Origin: Hydractinia symbiolongicarpus
Taxonomy: Eukaryota > Cnidaria > Hydrozoa > Anthoathecata > Hydractiniidae
Direction of reading: 5' to 3'
Length of the DNA stretch: 64,000 nt
Assembly (NCBI RefSeq): GCF_029227915.1
Contig: NC_079887.1
Span: 8,494,001 to 8,558,000 of the forward strand
Below the pieces are notes generated by a model. It saw only the letters and a program-made list of their open reading frames with translations. It had not been told where the DNA came from and made no database searches. Below are positions 23,046-34,344 of this stretch, one piece after another. Position 1 is the first letter of the stretch, and each line of letters begins with the position of its first letter. The position numbers were made by a program, and so were the translations under genes.

Positions 23046-24360
23046 TTATATGCTGCAAAAAAGATTAACTAATACTCGTTTCACTTTGAATTTAGCTTGT
23101 TTTGATAAGAAATACTGAAAAAATGTATGTAACACATTCTTTAAGGATCTTTCAGTTTTCATGTTCCTTATACCCTTGCAAATCGCATTTAACATGCAAT
23201 GACCGTTCGGAAGCGAATCTGACTCGTTAAATAAAACATCTAACATATGTACAGAAAAATGATCTTGCTCGTTTACCCGACTCACATCGAAAGCCACGCA
23301 AAATCTGATGCCGCTGAGGACTCGATCAGCTTTCCATACATCGAGGTTTTCAGAAGGAGGAAGAGCATTCGTTTCTCGGCCATTCAGACAAATGTAACTA
23401 TCCTGACAAGAAATGTTCTAAACAATCGAGATAAGCAATCCAATTTGTTCCAGCCTGGGGTAAACAAATTGATGAAATCCTTGATAGCTGTGATAAGTCG
23501 CTATATCCGTTTCTTTATTGTATACGGAAATTGAACCTAACGACCTACCATCCGGGGTGATCATTTTTCTTGGGTCGGTACAATTAACAAAAGAACAGTA
23601 TAGAAGATCTTGGCTAGGTAGAGAATCCAGCACGAACTCAACATCCAGCAATATGTTTTTTTCTCTTGAGTTTGAAAACGTTAAATATTTAATCCATTCG
23701 CCATTTTGGTAGAGGCAAGGCACTTTGCCCTCCTGTCCTTGGTCGAAAGGATCGAAACGGCGAAACACGTCGTCGTAATTCCTTTTTGTTACCATTATAC
23801 GAACAGCCGACTTCGAAACGTAATCAAGAAATTCGACGTAGTAGAAACGCATGTCTTGCAAGAATTCTAAATGCTTCATTGAGAAACGCACGTTGCCATA
23901 ACGCGTCACATTGAAGTTTTGCAGTTTGTCGGCGCCAACCCAAAGGAACAAAACATTCTGCAGCGGATGGTGGAAGCCTCTGTCGCCGTTGCATTTATTT
24001 ACGCACGAGTAATCGTCAACTTTTTGCAACTTCAAGCCTTCCTGTAGAATCTTTTCCGTGTTTTCAATTAGTTACATGCGATAGAGTATCGAAAACGTCG
24101 GCGTCGTGAAGTTTGACGTCTTGTTCAAGCCAGGAATAGTAGTAAACATTGCTGAAGTTACGATGTTTTACTTGCATGGATAATGGGCCGAACTCTTTCC
24201 AGAATTCCCTGCTCTAAAGCGACATAGCAAGCAGGCTAACAAATAATTTTTTTTCTACCTATAAAAACTCAGATGAAAACTGCTGTTAAATGAGCTCACC
24301 TTGTCCTTTACAGACGGCATCTTGTTACGTAGATTCAATACATGACCAAACACGTTATAT
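23046..24360 (-). pseudogene. unrecognised protein gene with frameshift and in-frame stop
   Basis: The coding-like minus-strand sequence starts near 24355 (VFGHVLNLRNKMPSVKDK), has a GTGAGC donor near 24302, and resumes after an acceptor near 24213 (REFWKEFGPLSMQVKHRNF). A one-base frameshift lies near 24070. A long frame then runs 24035-23421, with motifs NVLFLWVGADKLQNF, FYYVEFLDYV and TDIATYHSYQGFHQFVYP. An in-frame TAG (23418-23420) follows, after which the same frame continues as NISCQDSYICLNGRETNALP, RVLSGIRFCVAFDVSRVNEQ and NESDSLPNGHCMLNAICKG. Spaced cysteines and an intron suggest a genuine, perhaps extracellular or membrane-associated gene now broken, or assembly errors. The family is not recognised. 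Confidence 0.55.
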
Positions 24361-24866
24361 TTCTTCTATTTGCGATACTATGCGTAGTGTCAAGGTATGA
24401 CCAATCACACTATTTTATCCATTTGCTATACCCTACGGCTAGTTTATAGTTAGTGTCAGATTCGAAATGTAAAAGCAAATACGAATTTTTTTTCTCTATG
24501 GAAACGTGTTTACCAATACAGAAAGGCGAGATCTGATTTTAGACTAGATGAAAAAGCAAATTCACTTCAACAACTTTTAAGAATGTAAATAAACAACAAC
24601 AAAAACAATAATTTCAAAGAGAAAGGCGTAATTTCCTAAGGTGAAGCGAAATGTATCATTAACGTGGACTGTGTAGCAAGACATAGTGTTATGTTTTAAT
24701 CAGCCAACACATTCACCAACACTTTGAAGAACATAACGACATAACACGGCTTGTTGTCAGTCAAAATATATTTTTTGATCATGCATATTTTACATTATAA
24801 AAAATATAGATCATTTGTAAAACAGAGATTTTTCTTCATAAATCAGCTTTTATCTTTTTTCTTTCC
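24361..24866. other. intergenic between unknown gene and PRMT5
   Basis: About 500 bp of AT-rich sequence containing the PRMT5 3' flank. No repeat or coding pattern was recognised; the 24751-25185 plus-strand open frame is antisense shadow of PRMT5. Confidence 0.4.
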
Positions 24867-26768
24867 TCACGCGGAAAGTCCGATCCAGTATGATCGTCCA
24901 CCTGGATTGTGTATAGCAGTTGCTTGCGGCGATGTGAAGCACCATTCATACCAAACTTTCGTCTTCGCAACTTTTCGCCAAAAATGTAAACACACTTTCC
25001 CACCGGCTGGGCAATATATCGGATTTTCGATGGGAAAGAAGGCTGGAAACCAACTGAACATACCAGGCGAATGGGTGTTCGGGAGTATACTTAGGGTAAC
25101 GTCCTTATACAAAACCATATCGAAGAAGCCGGCCACGCCGTGTATCATGGAAGCTTTGTCAACGTTAAACTCGAGTTTGACGTAACGTTCGTTATTAATC
25201 GGCTCTTCATAGTTGGGATGAACGAAAGTAAACACATCTTTTGGCTCGTCCAAGTAATTCACGTTTTGTAGTCGAACAACGTACGGACATTCGAAGTGCG
25301 CTTCTGGCAATTTACCTACTTCTCGACACGCTGCTACTTCTCCGTGTAGCTTTGGTGACGACAGAGGAGTGGCGTATGACGTGTATTTACAAGGAATGCT
25401 AATCCCGCCCTCTTTTAAAAACTTTTGAGCACCATCTAAACATTCCGGTGACAGTTCGTTATCGCTAAATGAACCCAGGAGTTCACTAACAAGAATGTCG
25501 GCTTTTTCCGGCGCCTCGTACAGACGCATGTCACACGACACAACAGTGACAGCACCTTTCCATTCCTCCTCGTTTAACGTTTCCAAAGTAACGATTGCGT
25601 TAGGATTCTTCTCCACAGCGTACATTTTTACTTTTCGTTGAGCCTCCTTTGCAGCTTTAAGCGAGGCTCGCACAAGAGGACCTCTACCTGCACCGACAAC
25701 CATGATAACCGTGATAACTTCATCAGCTTTCTCGTCTGGAACACGGTCTAATAATGCTTTATAAACAGCATTTTGGTACTCAGCATATTTCACAGGATCC
25801 TTTTCAAATATCTCGTACGTTTGAGACTCCAGATTTTCACTTAGTGGTTGAAGCGGAGTTTGAAGATAATCTTCATAACCTTTTGCGAACTTTTCAACGG
25901 AATCGTAACCCTGCGTGGCGTAGAGGTGATTTAAATAATGATAATAGTACATGATGTTCTTGTGTAAAACGGCCCCAGAAACGATGAATTGTACATTCAT
26001 TTTGGAAAATTTTTGAAAAACTAACTGCGTTTCTTTAGGGAGTACAGGATAACCTTTCTTATTTGTGAGAAACATATTCGTTGGAATAACCACTGCTTTC
26101 AGTGGTTCACCTAACCATCGTTTTATGACGTTATCATAATTCACTACTTTACTGTTAAGTTCTAACACGGGATTGAGCTTTCGATGGTTATTACAAAGAC
26201 AGCGCATCTCGTTCCACCATTCCCAAGGATCAGTAGCTCGCTGATCTTTGGGTTGTAAGTCCGCCAAATTTGAGTTCTTATTTATCAACTCATTATCGCA
26301 CACGTCATACGGCGACTTTAGTGGCACATTAACCCATATTTGCTGGATGGTCGAATTACGTAAAGTATGATTAACGATTTGGCTTAGTTGCATGTTGTTC
26401 GGGCTTTTCAATTTGATCATAGCAGCCGGTAAACTGAGATGTATGGAAAAGGCTAATTCTTGCTTGATTGCCAGTATGGAGTTCTTGCGAGCAACCTCGC
26501 ATCTAGAATCTACGTTAATCCAAGGAGATATTTTACCAACCACTAAGCTGCTCCAATCCGAACCGGGCAACAACAAGTCTGTTCGGGTGAACGCTCCCGG
26601 TCGCTTAGGACCATCAGTTGATCCCAATTCACGTTTATATCGTGGATGTGCTATTGGCACGGCGATGAAGTCATAACCAGACCCGGACGCCAATTGCAAA
26701 CAATCTCGGATGTCAGGAACATACGAGAAGTCTCGTCCACAGGATACATGTGTGGTTTTTTCTGACAT
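24867..26768 (-). CDS. PRMT5: protein arginine methyltransferase 5, intronless coding region
   Basis: Type II arginine methyltransferase that, with MEP50, makes symmetric dimethylarginine on Sm proteins and histones. A complete uninterrupted frame of 633 residues (human 637). The N-terminal TIM-barrel region reads GRDFSYVPDIRDCL, HPRYKRELG and TRTDLLLPGSDW. The catalytic part shows YEIFEKDPVKYAEYQNAVY (with the phenylalanine that favours symmetric methylation), SAM-binding VVGAGRGPLVRASL near residue 360, and the double-E loop SELLGSFSDNELSPECLDG. A C-terminal beta-barrel follows to WIGLSA. The start is the only N-terminal ATG that fits the family. A polypyrimidine-AG acceptor (exon from 26784) lies 16 bases upstream, suggesting a 5' UTR intron although the coding region has none. 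Neighbour CCT2 lies upstream on the same strand. Confidence 0.97.
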   Translation of the reverse strand: MSEKTTHVSCGRDFSYVPDIRDCLQLASGSGYDFIAVPIAHPRYKRELGSTDGPKRPGAFTRTDLLLPGSDWSSLVVGKISPWINVDSRCEVARKNSILAIKQELAFSIHLSLPAAMIKLKSPNNMQLSQIVNHTLRNSTIQQIWVNVPLKSPYDVCDNELINKNSNLADLQPKDQRATDPWEWWNEMRCLCNNHRKLNPVLELNSKVVNYDNVIKRWLGEPLKAVVIPTNMFLTNKKGYPVLPKETQLVFQKFSKMNVQFIVSGAVLHKNIMYYYHYLNHLYATQGYDSVEKFAKGYEDYLQTPLQPLSENLESQTYEIFEKDPVKYAEYQNAVYKALLDRVPDEKADEVITVIMVVGAGRGPLVRASLKAAKEAQRKVKMYAVEKNPNAIVTLETLNEEEWKGAVTVVSCDMRLYEAPEKADILVSELLGSFSDNELSPECLDGAQKFLKEGGISIPCKYTSYATPLSSPKLHGEVAACREVGKLPEAHFECPYVVRLQNVNYLDEPKDVFTFVHPNYEEPINNERYVKLEFNVDKASMIHGVAGFFDMVLYKDVTLSILPNTHSPGMFSWFPAFFPIENPIYCPAGGKVCLHFWRKVAKTKVWYEWCFTSPQATAIHNPGGRSYWIGLSA

Positions 26769-26784
26769 TTTGTTTTTGTTCTAT

Positions 26785-27288
26785 CTGGAAAAATAAAAGC
26801 AAGTGTTAGAACATCAAACTTCGACTGGAATGATCAAGCATGTCGTTATGTTTAGCGCGCAGCATAAACAAGTAAAAATTCAAATTCGCCTGAAATATGA
26901 TTATGCGAAAAAAAGTCACGCCTAATTATGCGGTAATGCGGTAATAAATGAAAAACATGTATATGAGCTATATCGATAGATACTATAATCAGAAGCTGTC
27001 AACTTTCATTGTGGAAAAACAGAAGAGATCTAGCCAGAGGAGCAGTCAGAAAACATTAGGAAAGTTTGTTTACTGAATACTAGCTGGCATTATCAGTAAA
27101 CAACAACAAAATGAAAAGAAAACAAAAATTAATGCTTGAACAGCTAACGGAAAATTATTCGTTGCAATAGATTTTACAATTTAAAACGTTCATTTAACTG
27201 TCTGTTTAAATTACGAAGAGGGTGTCAAGTCGACGGCAAAATTCGCATAACATGAACGAAAAGGAGGAGGGTCACAAAGTCGTCTCAA
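26785..27288. other. intergenic between CCT2 and PRMT5
   Basis: About 500 bp probably holding the CCT2 3' UTR and the PRMT5 promoter and 5' leader with its likely UTR intron. No individual element could be assigned beyond the acceptor at 26785. Confidence 0.4.
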
Positions 27289-30200
27289 TTAATGTCCATG
27301 GTCCTGTCTGCGAGGTCTTGGGGGAGCTTTGATGATATCGTCTACACGTAGGATCATTTCGGCAGCTTCTGCAGCAGCTGTCAGCACTCTGTATTTCACC
27401 TTGAACGATTCAGTTATACCTAACTCTGCCATATCGCCAATCAATCCTTTGTTCATGTCTAAGCCAGCTGTCGACTGTCCAGTGGTATGAGCGGCGCGAA
27501 GTTGAGAAATTAATTCGGAACTATCGTAACCAGCATTGTCGGCGATGATCGTCGGCAGCTGTCGGAGAGCTGCTGCAAACGACTCTACGGCCATTGCCTC
27601 TTTACCAGGTGTTTCTTGGGCGAGTTTGTTGACTGCGTTCGCCATTAACATTTCCGAACACCCTCCTCCGTAAACAATGCGTGTTTCCTTAACGGTCTGC
27701 TGAAGAACACACAAAGCATCGTGAAGAGATCGTTCAGCCTCTTCAAGAATTTGTTGGGTGGCACCTCTTAACACAACACTGCAAGCTTCGCCCATATCAA
27801 CGCCGGAGAAGTGTATTAATTTATCTTCGCCAATGATGACCTCCTCGATAAGTTTACATTTACCTAACTTCACCAGTTCAGGATTATGAAACGTAGACAC
27901 GATTTCTCCTCCAGTCACTAGAGCTAATCTTTCAACACCTTCAAAATCAGCATGTTCGATGGCCATAACACCAGCGTCAGCGAATAATTGTTCAGGATAG
28001 TTGTAAATCAACTGCCGGTTAATGAAACAGGTTATACCGTGATTTAAGATCAAGTTCACTTTATCCTTCATCTTCTCCTTTTCTGCAAGTTCTAACTCGG
28101 CTACTTTCGCAACCGAATCGACGCGAACTCGCGATCCGAATACTTTAATTTTATCAGCGTCCATAGCGGTGTTTGCAATTAAAATGGTAGCGTTTTCAAT
28201 CCTCTTTGGTTGATTATTCCCCACTTTTTTATCAAGTAAAAATCCTTCGTCTAAGAAAGAGTCGTCTAAACTGCCGCCAAGTTTCTTGATAATCTGAATA
28301 GCATCGAGGTTCCCGCTACCTTTTAGTCGCAACACGGCGTTTACGGCCAGTTCTGCAAAATGTTCTCGATGCTGTACTAAGATTTTTGAGCTCAACGTCG
28401 TCCGCGCAATATTCATTAAATCTTCGCGAAACTGATTAGGATTACTGCTGTTGTCTTTCGCAAAACCCTCTAACGCACTTGCAGCCGCCTTGTTAGCTTT
28501 TCTCCAACCGTATATGATAGTCTGTGGATGGATCTTTTGAGCGATGAGCTTTTCAGCCTCGCGAAGGAGTTCTGAAGCCAAAACAGCAACGCTGGTGGTT
28601 CCATCTCCAACCTGTAAATACAGCATCTCCATAAATACTCTCGTTTTCATAAACGTCGGGTAAAATGCTTATTATGGTTCGCAAAACAAAGCTTGTTTTA
28701 CTCATGTTCAAAGCTTTAATACACCAATTTCTAAACAAAGCAGACGAGTGGAACTTTGCACTAATTGAGTATCAAATGATATCCTAATAACACAGAAAAG
28801 AAGAATGTGTCAATTTGAAACATTTTAATGTGTAGGCTTTATTATATAATTCACACATCACCGGTAGTATGTTCACTCAGTATTAGCACCTTATTTTAAT
28901 GACAAAAACTCCAGACATTCCCCTTTCAATCTACATATTTTCGGCTAGTATCTTAAGCTAAAATGTAGATAATTTTTAAGAACCAATCCTTGTCAATAAT
29001 TCGAAAAAAATAGATATAACATTTGAATCTAAAACTCCTGATATTTTCCTGTCAATTACGTTGTTAATTTAAGAACCTTTACCTCCGCATCCTGCACTTT
29101 AGAAATATCGACCAGCACTTTAGCTGCCGGATTGTCAACTCCCACAGACCTCAAGATGGTTGCGCCATCATTTGTCACCTCGATTTTTCCATGTTCTTGC
29201 ATAGACACCAAAATCTTGTCCATACCTTTTGGACCAAGTGTGGTCTTCACAAGATCGCCTATTGCTATGGCACCAACGAAGGATGACATACGAGCTGTCT
29301 CTGAACGCTCCTCCTCAGCTCCTAAATACAGAAAGATTAAACAAATTAACAAACCGACTTCTTGACAGGGTCACCTAAATTTTTTGAAATAAAATTTCCA
29401 GGTTTGTTTAAATTTCACTTTTATATATATATATATTAAAAAACAATTTAACAAAATCTGGTGAACTAGATTTCTATATAGAGTATATTAATAACAAAGT
29501 TTAAATAATGTTTTGTGACATTTGACTGAGGTAAAAATAATAAAAAATTTCTTTGTACACCACAGAGGGGCGGCTGTTTTTTTGTAGGGAACAAGCGTAG
29601 TGCAAGTTCTAGCAATGTTCTCATCTAAAATTTTCAGTTAAACTGTGTAATTACTTGTGAGACACACAATATATAAAATGTATATTAGATTTACAGAAAG
29701 TTAAACAACAACTAATAATGATATTCAATATTAACATATACAATTTTATTGCATACCAAATTGTGTATATAAAGTTATTGGGAAATTGAAAACAAAATAA
29801 GAGGCCTGGGATGAGCAAACAAGTGTCATTTTGGCAAAAAAAATTCATGTTAATCAATCAACTTTATAATACCTATGCATTGATAAAGTTTAAATGCACA
29901 ATCCTCATATATGAACAACCTACTGTTCGTGTTTAGACAGTATAACTAATTACAATAGTGTTGGATGGGGTTTTTGTTCTGTTTGGTGCAGATCTGATGC
30001 ATTGGTACAGCGTTGCGTTGCTGTTGTGTTTAAAGGTACTGTCCGATTAAAAATCAACTAAAATTTTGACAAAAAATTCTTATTTGGAACTAATTTCTAT
30101 AAAATAATTATATAATTATTTGTTTTCTTTCCTAAAACCAACTGAACAACATCTCATTCTTGTTTACAAAAAAGCATGCGGTCTCTCGCTTCGATTGTTT

Positions 30201-33200
30201 ATATGGATGGCGGATGATAGGCACTAAAGCGAGGCTGAAATAATATGTCGCGTGTGACGTATTTACCTGGAGCGCGCCGAACTGACCAAAATAGATAAAA
30301 CGTGGGCCAGGGCTGATATTTTATTATATGTTTAAAAATTTTGGTAATTTTACCCCCTGAATTGTGAAAGACCGCTTTTTATGAATTATTCATATGGAAT
30401 TAAAAAATCGAAGGCGAGAGATGTGTCTAGACCTTAAGGTAAACACACACTGTGCTAATTCTGTACGAACCTAAGTAGGAAGCTTTCGCTAATAAAACTT
30501 GAAGTTCAATATGACTTTAGCCTTAGGGTTGCATAGTTGTTTCAGCTACTCTTAAGACAACCAATCAATAATTAAAAATTAGTTTCCTCTTCACTAGATG
30601 TCCCGCCACAGAGAGATTAGACTCAGATCGCACATTCAGTAAGGTTGGGAGGCAGAATAATGTCGTGGTGCGCTGTTGTGAATTGCACTAACAACAGTCG
30701 AAAAAAACAGGATAAAATTTTTTTTTCGCTGCTCAAGGATCCAAAAAAAAATCTTCCGTATAAGGAAAAACCAAAAGTCAGAGAAATATCTGAACGGAGG
30801 AAAGAAAAGGATGTTAAGGAGGTGAGTGGGGGCTGGTAACTAGGTGGTCGTTCGAAACTCTCTGTCATGGAGTGCCACCAAAGATGTTCACAGCGTACTC
30901 TTCAATAAAACCATCGCTCGGAATTCTTCGTGTTCCGTAATACATTTTTTATCTGAAAAATATTACAATATTACTCAATCACACTCGCATCTAAGAATTA
31001 CTCATGAAGGAGTAGAAACTTTTACACCATGTAATTGAAAATATTTAATAAAGTCCAGTCTTTTTCAGGAGAGGCGTGTGATCGCACGCGCACGCCTTGG
31101 CACACGCCTAAATCGTTTCAGGCGTGTGATTAATCGCACGCCTGAAAAATAAATATTGAGTTTTCAAAATCAACCTATAAAATCCATTTTGTAGCGTGCG
31201 ATGGCAGCCCTCGAAATAATTTTTGGACAGTCGTCAGACAAAACGTCCGATAGATTTCCGTATTGGTCGGACACTTTTAGATCTCAGAAGTTATTGAATA
31301 GTCCTGGTCCTTTTAATCCACGAGCAAGCCTATTCATAGCCAACCTGACCATCCTAGCTAATTCACCGACTCCTGACTTAGTTAAAAGAACTACGTAGGC
31401 ATAAATCTCTTTTGCCTGGCCTCTTCGTCGTTGGTAACCAGGTCTTACACAAGAAATCCAGCCATGCGGTTCTTAACTAATGCGGAGGTGAACGCCGACG
31501 GAGCACGAATGAAGCAAGTCTGCAAAACTGCACTTACAGGCGGAATAGACATTTTATCATGGATTTAATTGTAGATAATTTCTTAATTTGACAAAATAAT
31601 TGGAAACCATAGCAGGTCCGAATTTAATGGATTTTTTCTTTATGCCTGTAAAACCGAAACCCACGGGCGGTATAAATTTTTTTCTGTAAAAATTTTATTA
31701 AAATGTAGCTGAACTTTTTGAATGAATTTTGAAGTTTTATTTAAGCCACGTGGATAAAGATTTTTTTTAATTTGAAAACAAAGCATATTTTTGCCTATTT
31801 GCTTGTGAAAAATAAACAATAAATATAAAAATGACAGTATAGTCATGCATACTATTTCGGACATGTAGAAAAGGAAGTTAAGATTGAGAGAGTCGCTATA
31901 CCAGTAGACGCTCGATCATCGTTTTGCGGTTCACGATTTAAAACGTCCCCCACTTTTCTACCGCAAAATGAATGCGCAACAAAAATAACCTCGGAGCCCG
32001 TATCCCAGGCGTAACATTCTTTGCACGTGCGTTTTACATCGCACGCGTTACTTGATTTACACGTGCGAATCATCGCACACCTACTCAAATATTCCTGAAA
32101 AAGACTGACAGCAAAAACATTCTACACTTCAGAGGGCATCCTCTCACATTTAGGAGTAGGAGCAACAAGGTTTCCAATATTATGTTCGTCTACGTCTTGA
32201 AAAGTCGGAACTAGCTCATCATTCGCTGTTCTTTCCGGCTCGAATTGAAATCCTAGAACCTGCGAATTATTTTCATTCATTGCTATCTTCATGAAGAACT
32301 TTTTTAAACAAAGGAAAAAAATTATAAATAAACATTTAGTCGTTCGATGCGCAAGTCGGGGGGGGGGGGTTCGCCTAATAAGAAGCCAGGTAACTACGTC
32401 ACAAGCAAAAATGTGCTGAATAATGAATTGACCCAGTCCTTTTGCTGCGTTCGAAAGTTCGTGGAGATGGTAGGCTAGTGCAGCAAGATCAAAACAAACA
32501 AACGATGGTGCTAAGTATTGGATAAATCTTTGTTGTTTAAGAGTGCAATCTTCGTTATTTTTGATACTTAATAAAACAAAAGAAAAGATATTGTTTTTTA
32601 ATCGGACAGTACCTTTAATGATTGTTGTGTTAAACCCAAGTCAGAGCTACAACGATTATCAGGTTAGTCACATATTTCACCAATTAGTAGTCTACCTGCA
32701 TTAAATTTTGGTGTTTGTATAAGCGACACAAATGATCTTAAATTTTAGCTGATGACCAATAGCTTGAGATCTGCAACTTGGTTTGCAGTAAGGTTTTGTG
32801 GGTAAGCTTGTATAAGCCCTATATGTTTACATACAGCATCAAAACTTATGGAAACATGCAAATACACTATATACAACAGCCTATATTAGTAGCCAAACTT
32901 ATGATGAAATGACCATGCAAAAAACTGTAGCAAAAATGTATTACCATCAACCTCTTATAAAATGCCCTAATAACGATATGGTATTTAAAATTTCCTAGGT
33001 TATATAAGTTCACTGATAGTATAAAATATCTCACTCATTTTCCTCTCTATTCTCGGATCTGGGTTAACATTATCAAATTTTGAAAAAAAAATCCGCTAAC
33101 AGGGCCCAAAATTTTTTCGAAGGCTCCTAATAGAGGATAGATTGATAGATGTGCATATTTTACATGGCTAGCCTCACAAATATCCAGGGATATACCCTGT

Positions 33201-33894
33201 CTATTATTTCCAGGAGGGGCCATGACTTAGTCCTAGAGTATTTAATGCTCATTTTGAGCTACGCAGACCCAATTAGGGCCCACGGTCTACCAGACAACTC
33301 CCGGCAACATCCAACGGCCCACACAGTGTGCCATCTCCCCAAATTCCCTCACATGGCTTAGGTTAACCCGGGGCTATGGTAACATTCACTCGCCCATGTT
33401 GAATCGCCGTCAAGAGGAATTGAACCCCAGTCTCCCGCATAGAGTACGAGAGCTATTACCACTAATCTACGGCACCACTTGTACTTAGTGTATAAATTTG
33501 AAAATTTGCATGTTTCCATAAATTTTGGTGTTGAATTTTAATCTGTTGGTCATTTTTGTTAAAAATGATCAAAAAAATTAAAGCATGTTAACCCGGATTC
33601 GAGAATAAATTTGATGATTCAAACATGGATTCGAGAATAACAGGCATTTTTCGGCAAGCTGGTGTTAAATTGTGCATCTTTGTGGGAGGGGATATTTGGC
33701 AGTGTGTCGCACTATTTATAGTAAATTGATCTAGCTAGCTATAGCTAGGTAGCTACATAATTTTACAATATCAATATGTCGGCTGGCATGATTAACAGTT
33801 GACCCAGCCGACTCAGGCAAATTCTCAGATCGCAAAATGTCATGCATATATATCTACCTTGATGAAGAATGTTAATTCCACTTAAAGACGACAT
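27289..33894 (-). CDS. CCT2: T-complex protein 1 subunit beta (chaperonin CCT2), 3 exons
   Basis: Subunit of the cytosolic group II chaperonin that folds actin, tubulin and other proteins using ATP. Exons: 33894-33858 ([12 protein letters not shown]), 29321-29083, and 28611-27289. The joins keep phase and give 532 residues (human 535). Motifs: [33 protein letters not shown] and [20 protein letters not shown] in exon 2; the ATP-site [19 protein letters not shown] at the start of exon 3; then [29 protein letters not shown], the apical region, [30 protein letters not shown] and [17 protein letters not shown] near the C-terminus. The 37-base first coding exon is short but matches the family N-terminus and ends in a good GTAGAT donor. 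Intron 1 (29322-33857) carries a Kolobok-like transposon and a SINE. Confidence 0.95.
29560..29760. repeat. diverged interspersed repeat (pair with 11780-12000)
   Basis: Second copy of the low-identity family described at 11780-12000, lying in CCT2 intron 1. Shared anchors include the TACTTGTG and AATAATGATAT blocks in the same order. Confidence 0.4.
30660..30821 (+). pseudogene. THAP-like zinc-finger first exon fragment
   Basis: ATG at 30660 opens [20 protein letters not shown], matching the start of a THAP finger (C-x4-C then an FF pair). Sequence after LLKDPK is lysine-rich and no longer THAP-like, and the second half of the finger (the AVPTIF region) is absent. The exon can end at 30821 before GTGAGT. 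Probably the N-terminal exon of a decayed transposase. Confidence 0.45.
30841..32292 (-). pseudogene. P2RX7-C-like domain gene, broken by insertion
   Basis: The minus frame begins at ATG 32292-32290 and reads LGFQFEPER, then [15 protein letters not shown] 2-base shift follows and it continues VECFCCQ, reproducing the C-x2-MP-x3-EC-x-CC pattern of the cysteine-rich domain found at the P2X7 C-terminus and in many invertebrate transposon-associated proteins. The copy-A repeat (31056-32107) is inserted directly after this. Beyond it, after a TTTTTCAG acceptor at 30953, the frame resumes as [21 protein letters not shown], a stop, then [11 protein letters not shown], the next part of the same domain. 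The frameshift, stop and insertion show it is inactive. Its biological role in such elements is unknown. Confidence 0.6.
31056..32107. mobile_element. 1.05-kb inverted-repeat element, copy A
   Basis: Ends CAGTCTTTTTCAGGA and, at the right, TCCTGAAAAAGACTG. The subterminal parts also echo each other (GTGTGATCGCAC and GTGCGAATCATCGCAC). It is nested in the Kolobok-like element. A second, truncated copy is at 36192-37190. On the minus strand both copies share a readable stretch ([20 protein letters not shown] in copy A) ending in stops, so the family once encoded a protein I do not recognise. Confidence 0.65.
33150..33478 (-). mobile_element. tRNA-derived SINE of a second family
   Basis: On the minus strand a tRNA-like head has an A box TAGATTAGTGGTAATAGC and a B box GGTTCAATTCC (about 33470-33410). 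A body follows that is unlike the 1781/56081 family (GGGAGTTGTCTGGTAGACCG, GGGCCCTAATTGGG). It lies in CCT2 intron 1 in the same orientation as the gene. No stable tRNA fold or anticodon loop was seen, so it is not a tRNA gene. Confidence 0.75.
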
Positions 33895-34344
33895 CTTATG
33901 TGCTGAATAAATGCGTTACACCACAAGGGACTTAAATTGTAGAATAAATCTTTCTTCGCAGACGCCACCTCCTTTACCTTGTAAGACTTCCAGAATGATC
34001 CATGCGAAGAATACTGAAACGAGGCAAAATAAAAAGAACGCAAAATATTGCCTTGATTAATCACACGGGTAATCAATGCACTTATCTATCACCATCTGGC
34101 GTGGCTGAGACAATTAATAAAAAACACATGGTTTTTCTCATTCAAAAACGGCAACAAATGCCGTTTTTGAGCTATGTTTTATTTTTATTGCATTTTTTCT
34201 TAATTATGACTAGCTAGCTACCTACTTTATTTTTCTTGTTTTTGTGTGTTTTAAAGTGGCCCATTGTACACTTGGCTAAATAAATATAAACTTCTTTACA
34301 GTTTTATTTGTTTTCCTCATTTTCTGTTACCTGAAAATGTTTCT

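Larger units (their letters stand above)
30034..32614. mobile_element. 2.58-kb TTAA-flanked, Kolobok-like element
   Basis: The left end AGGTACTGTCCGATTAAAAA (30034) and the right end TTTTTAATCGGACAGTACCT (ends 32614) are perfect inverted repeats flanked by TTAA (30030-30033 and 32615-32618). Inside are a THAP-like first exon on the plus strand, a broken P2RX7-C-like gene on the minus strand, and a nested 1.05-kb repeat. TTAA target sites together with THAP-containing genes are features of Kolobok elements; the assignment is inference because no transposase core is readable. Confidence 0.75.

Noticed and set aside
24751-25185. 144-residue plus-strand open frame
   Set aside because: Antisense shadow of the PRMT5 3' coding region.
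33410-33478. Possible tRNA genes here and at 1781 and 56081
   Set aside because: A and B boxes are present but acceptor and anticodon stems do not pair and the sequence continues into SINE bodies.
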